A stretch of 64,000 bases of DNA from UBA3478 sp038134285 (GCA_038134285.1 JAYPUW010000009.1:17370-81369), one strand, 5' to 3'. Shown: positions 43,325-52,517, numbered from the stretch's first letter. Program-made: numbers and translations. The notes: a model not told the origin generated them from the sequence alone.

Positions 43325-44479
43325 ATGGGGGCAACTTCTGAGATCAATTCAAAGTATCCAAGCATAAATGACTTGAGGGAAAAAGCCAAAAAACGCATTC
43401 CCCGATTTGCCTTTGAGTACCTCGATGGCGGATGCAACGATGAGGTCAACTTATACAAAAACAATAGCGACCTGCACAAAATAGAATTGGTGCCTCGTTA
43501 CTTGCGCGAACATCAGCCCATTTCTTTAGAGACCAAACTATTCGGAAAGACGTATTCGGCCCCTTTTGGCATTTCTCCTATTGGCCTTCAAGGCCTGATG
43601 TGGCCCAAATCACCTCAGATTCTTGCAAAGGCGGCGACCGAACACAACATCCCCTTTATTTTAAGTACTGTTTCGACGGCAAGCATTGAAGAAATCGCCC
43701 AGCTGACTGAAGGTAAAACCTGGTTTCAATTGTACAATCCGTCGGATGCTACAATGCGTAACGATCTTTTGCGACGTGCAGAAGAGGCGGGTATAGAAGT
43801 TTTGGTGTTACTGGCTGACGTACCTACATTCGGACACCGCCCTAAAGACATAAAAAATGGACTCTCAATGCCCCCCAAATTATCGGCATCAACCTTTTTT
43901 CAAATCCTACAAAAACCCGAGTGGGCCCTACGCAGCTTGGGTGCAGGAACCCCAACCTTTGAAACCCTCAAACCGTATTTCGGATCGAAAATGAACCTCA
44001 AACAGCTTGGTGCTTTTATGGATCAAACCTTCTCAGGAAGGCTCTCTGCTGAGCGCATCGCACCAATCCGTGACCGTTGGAAGGGTAAATTGGTACTCAA
44101 AGGAGTGGCTAGTGAACATGATGCTGAAGTAGCTTCATCACTAGGGTTTGACGGCGTCATCGTTTCAAATCACGGAGGACGCCAGCTTGATGCCGGCGAA
44201 TCTACCATTAAGTCGCTGCCGCGTGTACTAAACTCTGTTTCTAAAGACATGACTGTCATGATCGATAGCGGACTGCGATCTGGGCCGGATGTCGCCCGAG
44301 TCTTAGCAAGTGGTGCTCATTTTAGTTTTATGGGACGTCCCTTTATGTATGGCGTTAGCGCACTAGGATCTAAAGGTGGAACACACACTATCGCGCTGCT
44401 CAAACGCGAATTGCGTCAGGTACTCGAACAGTTATGCTGCGAAAATCCCTCAGACCTTTCTGATTTTTTGGCCAAATAA
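43325..44479 (+). CDS. FMN-dependent alpha-hydroxy-acid oxidase/dehydrogenase (L-lactate type)
   Basis: A 384-residue flavin TIM barrel of the LldD/glycolate-oxidase family: PRFAFEYLDGGCNDE at the N-terminus, APFGISPIGLQGLMWP, the FMN/active-site stretch VIVSNHGGRQLD, and DSGLRSGPDVARVLASGA. Substrates are short L-2-hydroxy acids. The fucose route yields L-lactate, so oxidation of that lactate to pyruvate is the natural role here. It lies ten bases after the mutarotase gene and directly before the FGE gene. Confidence 0.9.
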   Translation: MGATSEINSKYPSINDLREKAKKRIPRFAFEYLDGGCNDEVNLYKNNSDLHKIELVPRYLREHQPISLETKLFGKTYSAPFGISPIGLQGLMWPKSPQILAKAATEHNIPFILSTVSTASIEEIAQLTEGKTWFQLYNPSDATMRNDLLRRAEEAGIEVLVLLADVPTFGHRPKDIKNGLSMPPKLSASTFFQILQKPEWALRSLGAGTPTFETLKPYFGSKMNLKQLGAFMDQTFSGRLSAERIAPIRDRWKGKLVLKGVASEHDAEVASSLGFDGVIVSNHGGRQLDAGESTIKSLPRVLNSVSKDMTVMIDSGLRSGPDVARVLASGAHFSFMGRPFMYGVSALGSKGGTHTIALLKRELRQVLEQLCCENPSDLSDFLAK

Positions 44480-45562
44480 ATGAAGCGTTTACCATTCAAA
44501 GAATTAATCCTCATTTTGGCGCTGGCAATGTTAAGCGCTTGCGCCTCAAAGCCCAAAGACACGGCTGAACACCTCATTGTAAATCAACCTGCCGAGATCG
44601 CGACTCCCGAAGGAATGGTCTGGATTAACGGAGGTATCTTCAAACAAGGAGCAGTTGCACAAGATCAGATGGCGATGGCACATGAAAAGCCCGCTCATGA
44701 GGTAACAGTAGACGGATTCTTCATGGACCTGCATGAGGTCACCAATGCAGAATTCGAGGCCTTTGTGAATGCCACTGGGTATGTTACCCTGGCTGAGCGC
44801 GCCGTTGATTGGGAACAGCTCAAGATTCAGGTGCCAGAGGGTACCCCGAAACCGGCAGATTCACTTCTTCAACCGGGGTCACTAGTGTTCAAATCGTCAG
44901 AAAGTCCTTTAGCTAATCTCTATGATTTTTCGCAGTGGTGGCAGTGGAAGATCGGCGCCAATTGGAGACATCCTGAAGGCCCTGAAAGTAGTATTGAAGA
45001 TAAACCTCAACATCCGGTGACTCATATCGCCTATGAAGACGCTCTCGCTTATTGCGAATGGGCCGGTAGAAGACTCCCTACAGAAGCGGAGTGGGAATTT
45101 GCCGCACGCGGTACCATGACAGAGCGCATTTATTTTTGGGGAGACGCAAGCGAGGCTTTACCCGAGATGGCCAATACCTATACCGGACTTTTTCCGACTA
45201 AAAACACCGCTGAAGACCGCTTTGAGAAGGCGGCTCCGGTGATGGAGTATCCTCCTAACAGTAACGGTCTTTACGACATGGCAGGCAACGTTTGGGAGTG
45301 GACCTCTGATTGGTATGACCCTTCTTATTACAGCAAGGTCGCTGAGCAGCCTCAGCTCAATCCGGGTGGACCCCAACAGGCACTCAATCCGTTGAATGAG
45401 AAAGTTATCAAAGGTGGATCGTTCTTGTGCAGCGCCTCGTATTGCGCCAGTTACCGCATCAGTGCGCGCATGGCCTCGGCAATGGACTCTTCTGCCGAAC
45501 ATATCGGATTCCGCACCGTTTTAGGTAAAGAGCAGTATCTTAAAAAAAAATCTACCCCATGA
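44480..45562 (+). CDS. Formylglycine-generating enzyme family lipoprotein
   Basis: A 360-residue SUMF1/FGE-type protein with a lipoprotein signal (lipobox LSAC, near residue 20), so it acts outside the cytosol. EGMVWINGGIFKQGA starts the fold, and LPTEAEWEFAARG and GNVWEWTSDWYD are core motifs. Both active-site cysteines of aerobic FGE are present: Cys317 and Cys322 in GGSFLCSASYCASYR. It would convert the cysteine of the neighbouring sulfatase (CSASR) to formylglycine. The two genes overlap by four bases. Confidence 0.9.
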   Translation: MKRLPFKELILILALAMLSACASKPKDTAEHLIVNQPAEIATPEGMVWINGGIFKQGAVAQDQMAMAHEKPAHEVTVDGFFMDLHEVTNAEFEAFVNATGYVTLAERAVDWEQLKIQVPEGTPKPADSLLQPGSLVFKSSESPLANLYDFSQWWQWKIGANWRHPEGPESSIEDKPQHPVTHIAYEDALAYCEWAGRRLPTEAEWEFAARGTMTERIYFWGDASEALPEMANTYTGLFPTKNTAEDRFEKAAPVMEYPPNSNGLYDMAGNVWEWTSDWYDPSYYSKVAEQPQLNPGGPQQALNPLNEKVIKGGSFLCSASYCASYRISARMASAMDSSAEHIGFRTVLGKEQYLKKKSTP

Positions 45563-47004
45563 GAAAAGCACTACTATGGATCCTATTCACTGCAGTCGTA
45601 TTGCAGTCGTGTAACTCCAAAAGCGCTGAAATAGCCACTACCCGTGCCTCAAACCGCCCAAACATCGTACTGATTATGACCGATGACCAAGGGTATAGCG
45701 ATGCCGGCGTTTATGGGGCCACCGACTTTGAGACTCCTAACCTCGATCAAATGGCAAGCGAAGGGGCACTGCTTACCAATTACTATGCGGCACAGGCCGT
45801 ATGCTCAGCATCACGCGCGGGAATCTTAACAGGATGCTATCCAAACCGTATCGGAATACACAACGCCTTCATGCCCAACGCTAATAAGGGCTTGCATCCT
45901 GAAGAAACTACCCTGGCAGAAATGCTGAAGGCCCAAGGATATGCGACGGCTATTTTCGGTAAATGGCATCTAGGCGATGCTCCTGAATTTTTACCCACGA
46001 GAAACGGGTTCGATGAGTATTTCGGCATCCCCTATTCAAATGATATGTGGCCTTACCATCCGCAGCAAGGGACGGTATTCAACTTTGGCCCCCTACCACT
46101 ATATGAGAATGAAAAGGTCATCGATACGCTCAGCGATCAATCTAACCTGACGAGTCAACTTACCGAGCGCGCGGTTGACTTCATCTCGCGTAAGAAAGAC
46201 GATCCGTTCTTCTTGTATGTGGCGCATCCGCAGCCGCATGTTCCGCTTTACGTCTCAAAAAAATTCGCGGGTAAGTCAGAAAACGGATTATACGGAGACG
46301 TCATTATGGAGCTCGATTGGTCGGTCGGACAGATCTTAGAGGAACTCAAAGCAAACGGACTTGAAGACAACACCCTGGTGGTCTTTACCTCTGATAACGG
46401 ACCCTGGCTAGCCTACGGCAACCATGCCGGAAATGCCGAACCTCTGCGTGAAGGAAAAGGAACCGCCTGGGAGGGCGGACAACGGGAACCTTTCATTGTG
46501 AAGTATCCCCCACTGATTAAGGCACAGTCTGTCATCAACACCCCGATGATGGGAATCGACCTCTTGCCCACCATCGCAGTCCTAACCGAAAGTACCCTAC
46601 CGCCACTGCCCATAGACGGCAAAAACATGCTGCCAGTACTTAGCGGATCAACAGCTGAAAATCCACACGAGGCCTATTTCTTTTATTACGACGTCAACCA
46701 GTTGCAGGGAGTGCGCTACGGCGATTGGAAACTCTACTTCCCCCACACCTACCGTACCATGGCCGGACAACCTCAGGGAAGTGATGGCCTACCCGGAGAC
46801 TACGCCTATATCAAAATCAAAGAGATAGAACTTTATCATCTGGCTACTGACCCTTCAGAGAAAACCAATGTGGCCCAGTTTCATCCAGAAGTGGTCGCCA
46901 AAATCGAATCCCTAGCAAACGAAATGCGAAGCAAACTTGGTGATGCATTGACACAACAAGTAGGCAAGGAATCAAGAGCGCCTGGAATTCTGACAGAGTA
47001 TTGA
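45559..47004 (+). CDS. Type I sulfatase (S1 family), lipoprotein
   Basis: A 481-residue sulfatase: lipoprotein signal (LQSC, near residue 18), metal-binding NIVLIMTDDQGYSD, formylglycine motif CSASRAGILTG (Cys82), GKWHLGD and VVFTSDNGPW. The site has Ala where many have Pro (CxAxR), which FGE accepts. Its substrate is probably a sulfated fucose or fucosylated glycan, judged from the locus; the subfamily cannot be given. It is translationally coupled to the FGE gene and convergent with the fucosidase gene. Confidence 0.93.
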   Translation: MRKALLWILFTAVVLQSCNSKSAEIATTRASNRPNIVLIMTDDQGYSDAGVYGATDFETPNLDQMASEGALLTNYYAAQAVCSASRAGILTGCYPNRIGIHNAFMPNANKGLHPEETTLAEMLKAQGYATAIFGKWHLGDAPEFLPTRNGFDEYFGIPYSNDMWPYHPQQGTVFNFGPLPLYENEKVIDTLSDQSNLTSQLTERAVDFISRKKDDPFFLYVAHPQPHVPLYVSKKFAGKSENGLYGDVIMELDWSVGQILEELKANGLEDNTLVVFTSDNGPWLAYGNHAGNAEPLREGKGTAWEGGQREPFIVKYPPLIKAQSVINTPMMGIDLLPTIAVLTESTLPPLPIDGKNMLPVLSGSTAENPHEAYFFYYDVNQLQGVRYGDWKLYFPHTYRTMAGQPQGSDGLPGDYAYIKIKEIELYHLATDPSEKTNVAQFHPEVVAKIESLANEMRSKLGDALTQQVGKESRAPGILTEY

Positions 47005-47018
47005 CTATAATTCTAAAA

Positions 47019-48395
47019 CTATCTCAACTGAATCTCAACGATACGATCGATCTCATGTTCTGGAACATTCTTGAGATCCACCACCAAACCGAAGCGGTCG
47101 CTTTTATAGGGGAGTGCCCTACCTGATTCGAGTGATTTGACTGAGATGATGCGTCCGTCGAAAGATTCGAAATAGATCTTTTCTAAAGCAGGGTTCAGCA
47201 CGTGAAAATAAAGGGTATTTCCCTTTCGAGTTATGGCGCTGTCGTCTGATGGTTTTATAGGACCCTTTTGTGTGCCGTAAATGGTGTGTCCGTATTGCTT
47301 GAGCCAGGCACCCATGGTGGCTAGTGAGGCCTTATGCTCCTCTTGAATTTCTCCGTTAGGCATGGGTCCGACGTTGAGCAAAAGGTTACTGCCGTATCCA
47401 GCGGCTTTGATGAGGTAATGGAGCAGCTCGGTGTCTGACTTGTGATTCTCATCCTGAAGGTTAAAGCCCCACGAACCGTTGATGGTCTCACAGACTTCTA
47501 GCGGAAGGTTGAGTGCGATTTGATCTTCTGCCGTGGCCCAACCGGTGGTGTTTTGGCCAGGGAGGTCTTTTTCAAACATCTGAAAGTCTTCACCTGGGAT
47601 AACACCCAAGTGGTGGTTGTTCCCGACCAAAGCGGCGGGCTGCAGATCATGAATGAGTCCATACAACTCGTCGTATTGCCAGTCGACTTTAAGTTGAGAA
47701 AATTCTTTGCCGTCCCATCCCATTTGATCCCAATGGCCGTCGAACCAGATTCCGCCGATCGGTCCGTAATTGGTTAAGAGTTCGGTCAATTGGGCCTTCA
47801 TGAATGCCATGTAGTCGTCCCAGTTACCCGGTTCACGTCCGGCGATACCGTTACCCGTGCGTCCGCGCGGATAGTAGTCATCGCGGTTCCAATCTAGCAA
47901 AGAGTAGTAGAAAAATAGCTTGATATCCGCCTCACGGCAGGCCTCGGCCAGTTCGGCAAGCACGTCACGCTTGAAGGGCGTCGCATCAACAATATTGTAA
48001 TCAGTTACCTTAGAGTCGAACATCGAAAAGCTGTCGTGGTGACGTGAAGTGATGGTGATGTACTTCATTCCGGCTTCCTTGGCCATCTTCACCCAGGCAC
48101 GCGCATCAAATGAGGTCGGATTAAAGAATTTCGGCAACTTCTCGTAATTTTTCTTTGAGATGTTCTGGTTGTTCATCACCCACTCCCCATCGCCTAACAC
48201 GCTGTAAACCCCCCAATGGATGAAGAGCCCGAATCGCGCCTCTTCAAACCAAGCGCGAGCGGCTAGATTCTCGGCAGAAGGCGTATAGTTTACAATTCCC
48301 GTGCTTCCGCTTCGGTTTTCTTGAGTGTCGTGATGGTCTTGGGCCCCAGCCATCAGACTGGCAGCTACACAAAAAGATAAAACTGCTTTTTTCAT
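47019..48395 (-). CDS. Alpha-L-fucosidase (GH29)
   Basis: A 458-residue secreted fucosidase: signal peptide (ends near MAGAQ), WFEEARFGLFIHWGVYS, TSRHHDSFSMF, and GGIWFDGHWDQ with the likely nucleophile Asp. The C-terminal beta domain starts near residue 360 (LLLNVGPMPNGEIQ). It frees terminal alpha-L-fucose for FucP and the pathway genes, which lie convergently just downstream. No carbohydrate-binding module is visible. Confidence 0.95.
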   Translation of the reverse strand: MKKAVLSFCVAASLMAGAQDHHDTQENRSGSTGIVNYTPSAENLAARAWFEEARFGLFIHWGVYSVLGDGEWVMNNQNISKKNYEKLPKFFNPTSFDARAWVKMAKEAGMKYITITSRHHDSFSMFDSKVTDYNIVDATPFKRDVLAELAEACREADIKLFFYYSLLDWNRDDYYPRGRTGNGIAGREPGNWDDYMAFMKAQLTELLTNYGPIGGIWFDGHWDQMGWDGKEFSQLKVDWQYDELYGLIHDLQPAALVGNNHHLGVIPGEDFQMFEKDLPGQNTTGWATAEDQIALNLPLEVCETINGSWGFNLQDENHKSDTELLHYLIKAAGYGSNLLLNVGPMPNGEIQEEHKASLATMGAWLKQYGHTIYGTQKGPIKPSDDSAITRKGNTLYFHVLNPALEKIYFESFDGRIISVKSLESGRALPYKSDRFGLVVDLKNVPEHEIDRIVEIQLR

Positions 48396-48424
48396 CCTTA
48401 AAACTTACAAAATTCTGGTTCAAA

Positions 48425-48456
48425 TTGACAGTAGAAGGCGATTTCTTTTATCTTTC
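48425..48456 (+). promoter_or_regulatory. Promoter of the CotH gene (TTG - N21 - TATCTTTC)
   Basis: TTG at 48425-48427 and TATCTTTC at 48449-48456 (one mismatch to TAnnTTTG), with 21 nt between them. The -7 box ends five nt before the ATG, so the mRNA would be almost leaderless. Confidence 0.45.
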
Positions 48457-48461
48457 ACTTT

Positions 48462-49814
48462 ATGAGAAAAATCATCCTCCCTTCACTCTTAATCTTATTT
48501 GTAGTCTCTTGTTCGCCTGACATGCAGCTGCTCGAAGATCTGGCCGCGGCTAAAAACGAGACGCTAGAGAGTAACCTGACCATTGCCCGCGTACAAACGG
48601 TGAACAATCAATCTATACCTGATGAGCCTAAAATAGATGCTACCCTTCAGCTCAGCCTCAAAGGACAAACGCTGTATGAAGGACCGATCGGAATAGAGAT
48701 CAGAGGTTCGTCTTCTCAGATGTTTCCGAAAAAACAATACGGATTCGAAACCCGAGACGACGCTAACGAGGATCTTGATGTTCAGCTGCTCGACTTTCCT
48801 GAAGAAAACGATTGGATCTTTCACGCCCCCTACAGTGATAAATCACTCTTGCGAAACGCACTCATTTACGATTTGTCTCGCGCCATCGGACGCTACACCA
48901 CCCGGGTGAAATACATCGACTTCTACCTTAACGGACGCTATGATGGGCTTTACCTGCTCATGGAAAAGCTCAAGCGCGACTCAGGACGTATTGACATCAA
49001 TAAACTAAAGCCCGAAGAGATCACAGGCGAGGATCTCACCGGCGGATACATCATTAAAATTGATAAAGCACCACAGTATAACAGTCAAAACATGTTTGAG
49101 TCAAAAATCAAACCACCTTTTGCAAATTCTGATCAGAAAATTAGATTTCTCTTTGACGACCCAGACGAAGAAGATATTACCCCAGAGCAGCGCGCCTATA
49201 TCAGCACTTATTTCCACGATTTCGAAGAGGCTCTGGCCAGCGAAGATTTCAAGGATCCCGAATTAGGATATGCAGCTTATATAGATGTGAATAGTTTTAT
49301 CGACTTTTTTTTACTAAACGAGCTAGGACAAAATGTCGATGGTTATCGAATAAGCACTTGGTTGGTAAAAGATAAAAGTAAAAAATTAGCAATGGGTCCT
49401 ATCTGGGACTTTAATTTAGCCTTCGGAAATGCAGATTATTGCGGTGGTGGAGAATTTAATCTATGGGCTTACAAATTTAATGAGCGTTGCTTTGGAGACG
49501 GTTTACTAGTGCCCTTCTGGTGGAGCCGCATGCTTGAGGATGAGGCCTATCGTGTAAAGGTCAAAGAGCGTTGGCAAGCTTTAAGAGCGACACAATTTTC
49601 AGAAGAAGAAATCTTTGGGAGGATCAATTCTTATCTTGAACAATTGAATGAGACCAATAACATCTCGAACAACTTTGCGCGTTGGCCTGTACTTGGGGCC
49701 TACGTGTGGCCGAACAAATTCATTGGGGCTACGCACGATCAAGAAATCGATTACCTCAAAGGTTGGATCAGCAATCGACTCGCTTGGCTTGATCAAGAGA
49801 TTGGAGCGTTTTAA
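48462..49814 (+). CDS. CotH kinase family lipoprotein
   Basis: A 450-residue CotH-type atypical kinase: lipoprotein signal (VVSC, near residue 17), GIEIRGSSSQMFPKKQYGFE, LLMEKLKRDSGRIDI, and the metal-binding GPIWDFNLAFGNAD. CotH proteins phosphorylate spore-coat proteins in Bacillus; in Bacteroidetes they are exported and their targets are unknown. The gene follows the fucosidase gene divergently with 66 nt between. It may or may not be linked to fucose use. Confidence 0.87.
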   Translation: MRKIILPSLLILFVVSCSPDMQLLEDLAAAKNETLESNLTIARVQTVNNQSIPDEPKIDATLQLSLKGQTLYEGPIGIEIRGSSSQMFPKKQYGFETRDDANEDLDVQLLDFPEENDWIFHAPYSDKSLLRNALIYDLSRAIGRYTTRVKYIDFYLNGRYDGLYLLMEKLKRDSGRIDINKLKPEEITGEDLTGGYIIKIDKAPQYNSQNMFESKIKPPFANSDQKIRFLFDDPDEEDITPEQRAYISTYFHDFEEALASEDFKDPELGYAAYIDVNSFIDFFLLNELGQNVDGYRISTWLVKDKSKKLAMGPIWDFNLAFGNADYCGGGEFNLWAYKFNERCFGDGLLVPFWWSRMLEDEAYRVKVKERWQALRATQFSEEEIFGRINSYLEQLNETNNISNNFARWPVLGAYVWPNKFIGATHDQEIDYLKGWISNRLAWLDQEIGAF

Positions 49815-49909
49815 AGGCACCCTAAAAAGATAAATAGGAGCAGTAAAAAAATAATAACCTTTTTCCAGGTACAATTAATCCCTATATTCAGAAAAATTTT
49901 CTTAAACAG

Positions 49910-51631
49910 ATGCAAATAATAGAGTCTTCAAAACAGTACGATGTGATCATTGTGGGCTCTGGAGCAGGAGGTGGTATGGCCACTAAGGTGCTTTCAGAAG
50001 CCGGTCTTAAGATTGCAGTGGTAGAGGCTGGTCCGTTCTTTGATCCTGCCAATCCAGAGCAACAAACTCAACTCAAGTGGCCTTACCAGAGTCCACGTCG
50101 CGGTGCAGGAACTCAGCGTGACTTCGGGGACTTTGACATGGCCTACGGCGGATGGGAGATCGACGGCGAGCCATACACCCGCAAAGACGGAACACAATTC
50201 GACTGGTTCAGATCACATATGCTGGGGGGGCGTACCAATCACTGGGGCCGTATCTCACTTCGTTTCGGACCGAAAGACTTTAAACATAAAGACGTTGATG
50301 GCCTTGGAGACAATTGGCCGATCGGATACGAAGATGTTGCCCCTTATTACGATAAGGTAGACAAGCTCATCGGAGTGTTCGGTACCAAAGAAAACTTTGA
50401 CAACGAACCAAACGGATACTTCTTACCTCCGCCAAAGCCACGATTACACGAGCTCTTTTATATTAAGGGAGCCAAGAAATCAGGTGTACCGGTGATCCCG
50501 TCGCGTATGTCGATGCTCACCAAGCGTATCAACAACGAACGCGGGGTGTGTTTTTATTGCGGACAATGCTCACGCTCGTGTTCGGTCTACGCCGACTTCT
50601 CAGCAGGTAGCTGTCTGATCTTCCCGGCACAGAAAAACGGAGGCCAAATCGACCTATACGTCAACTCAATGGTGCGCGAGGTGCTCACTAACGACGAGGG
50701 TAAGGCTACAGGAGTATCGTTTGTAAACAAAGAAGACCGCAAAGAATACAGCCTGAACGCTAAGGTGGTTGTACTAGCCGCTTCAGCCTGTTCATCGGCA
50801 CGTATCTTATTGAATTCTAAATCTGCGCAGCATCCGAATGGATTGGGTAACAGCAGTGACGTCGTCGGACGTTACTTGCACGATTCAACAGGAAGCAGCC
50901 GTTCTGCATTCATTCCAGATCTGATGAACCGCAAGCCTTCTTATAACGAAGACGGTGTCGGCGGAATGCATGTTTACACTCCATGGTGGCTTGACAATAA
51001 GAATCTAGACTTCCCCCGCGGATACCATATTGAAGTATGGGGAGGCATGGGAATGCCGAGCTATGGATTCGGATTCGATCCTAACGCACTCAACCGCTTC
51101 TTCGGCCTACCGGTTGGAGGATACGGCGACTCATTGCGTAACGACGTCAAAAAATACTACGGTTCTGTGGTAGGAATGTCAGGTCGTGGAGAATCTATTG
51201 CGATGCGTGACAACTATTGCGAGATTGATCCGACGGTAGTTGACCAATGGGGAATCCCTGTGTTGCGCTTCCACTACAAATGGACAGATTACGAACGCAA
51301 GCAAGCCAAACACATGCATGAGACGTTCGAAGAGATCATCCACAACATGGGTGGTAAGCTCCTCGGAGACGCTCCGGGTGCTGATCAAGACTACGGTTTA
51401 CTTGCACCAGGACGTATCATTCACGAGGTAGGAACCACAAGAATGGGAGACGATCCGAAACAATCAGTGGTTAACCGCTATCAGCAGCTACACGATGCGA
51501 AGAACGTATTCGTGGTAGATGCCGGACCTTTTGTGTCTCAAGCAGACAAGAATCCAACTTGGACCATCTTGGCCTTGTCATGGAGAACTTCAGAGTACAT
51601 TATTGATCAACTCAAACAGCAAAACATCTAA
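49910..51631 (+). CDS. GMC-type FAD oxidoreductase with Cys cluster
   Basis: A 573-residue GMC-superfamily flavoprotein: GSGAGG at 16-21 binds ADP, GGRTNHWGRISLRF is the second FAD motif, and HEVGTTRMGDDP with NPTWTILALSWR hold the C-terminal active site. A C-x2-C-x2-C-x3-C set (Cys214, 217, 220, 224) plus Cys235 looks like an iron-sulfur site. No signal peptide is seen. With the subunit-3 partner coded next, it resembles sugar or glycoside dehydrogenases that send electrons to the respiratory chain. The substrate is unknown. Confidence 0.9.
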   Translation: MQIIESSKQYDVIIVGSGAGGGMATKVLSEAGLKIAVVEAGPFFDPANPEQQTQLKWPYQSPRRGAGTQRDFGDFDMAYGGWEIDGEPYTRKDGTQFDWFRSHMLGGRTNHWGRISLRFGPKDFKHKDVDGLGDNWPIGYEDVAPYYDKVDKLIGVFGTKENFDNEPNGYFLPPPKPRLHELFYIKGAKKSGVPVIPSRMSMLTKRINNERGVCFYCGQCSRSCSVYADFSAGSCLIFPAQKNGGQIDLYVNSMVREVLTNDEGKATGVSFVNKEDRKEYSLNAKVVVLAASACSSARILLNSKSAQHPNGLGNSSDVVGRYLHDSTGSSRSAFIPDLMNRKPSYNEDGVGGMHVYTPWWLDNKNLDFPRGYHIEVWGGMGMPSYGFGFDPNALNRFFGLPVGGYGDSLRNDVKKYYGSVVGMSGRGESIAMRDNYCEIDPTVVDQWGIPVLRFHYKWTDYERKQAKHMHETFEEIIHNMGGKLLGDAPGADQDYGLLAPGRIIHEVGTTRMGDDPKQSVVNRYQQLHDAKNVFVVDAGPFVSQADKNPTWTILALSWRTSEYIIDQLKQQNI

Positions 51632-51634
51632 GTC

Positions 51635-52348
51635 ATGGATAGAAGAGAAAGTTTAAAATCACTCTTAGCCGGTACCGCCGGAGCTGGGCTCTTGCTTACC
51701 GGATGTAATCCTGAACTCTCAGAAGAAACCCAACAGGCAATTGCCAAGGGTACCTCAAACTACGGGCGTACCCCAAAAGAGGCGGCCCACGATGATGCCC
51801 TCAACGCACAGCAGTTCTTCAACGAACACGAGATGAGTTCACTCAGCGTACTCACTGCCCTCATTTTACCGAACAACGGCACCCATAAAAGTGCCGCTGA
51901 GGTAGGTGTTCCTGAATTCATTGAATTCATGGCTAAAGAGGTGACTTCTTTTCAGTTGACTCTTCGTGGAGGTCTCGCATGGCTCGACCACGCCAGCAAC
52001 ACGCATTTCGGTGTAGCCTTCAAAGATGCGCCTGAGGCCAACCAGCACGAATTACTAGAGCCAATTTCGTATCCTGATCTTGATTTACCCTCAAGACAGC
52101 GTCCTTTAGAAGTACAGTTTTTCTCACTAGTGCGTAATCTGACTTGTACTGGATACTTCACCTCTGAAGAAGGGATCAAAGACCTCGGCTACAAAGGAAA
52201 CCAGCCCAACGTATGGGATGGGGTTCCGCAAGAGGTGCTCGATCAGCATAGGGTGGCTTACGATTCTGAGTGGATCGCACGCTGTGTTGATCAATCTCAG
52301 CGAAATATTACCGCTGAATGGGACGACGATAAAAATCTCATTACCTAA
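51635..52348 (+). CDS. Gluconate 2-dehydrogenase subunit 3 family protein
   Basis: A 237-residue small subunit with a Tat-like and lipoprotein signal (DRRESLKSLLAG, then LLLTGC, Cys24). Its core LSVLTALILPNN and GYKGNQPNVWDG are typical of the subunit-3 family, which chaperones the GMC flavoprotein through the Tat route. It starts three bases after the GMC gene. A terminator follows 29 nt downstream, so the two genes form a unit. Confidence 0.93.
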   Translation: MDRRESLKSLLAGTAGAGLLLTGCNPELSEETQQAIAKGTSNYGRTPKEAAHDDALNAQQFFNEHEMSSLSVLTALILPNNGTHKSAAEVGVPEFIEFMAKEVTSFQLTLRGGLAWLDHASNTHFGVAFKDAPEANQHELLEPISYPDLDLPSRQRPLEVQFFSLVRNLTCTGYFTSEEGIKDLGYKGNQPNVWDGVPQEVLDQHRVAYDSEWIARCVDQSQRNITAEWDDDKNLIT

Positions 52349-52377
52349 ACAACCCAATACTACTTTTACATTGAATT

Positions 52378-52410
52378 GACCAGCCTTAGTTCACTAGTGC
52401 TGGTCTTTTT
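52378..52410 (+). terminator. Rho-independent terminator after the GMC/subunit-3 genes
   Basis: The seven-base stem GACCAGC / GCTGGTC encloses a fourteen-base loop and is followed by TTTTT. It separates the dehydrogenase pair from the TIM-barrel gene. Confidence 0.75.
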
Positions 52411-52517
52411 GTTTGATTTTTAATTGAATTAGACTTCAATACTGTTAAAAATTAATTCATCAGCCCTGTTTTTAGTACATTCAATAACTTTTGCAAACAC
52501 TTAACTATACTTCAACT

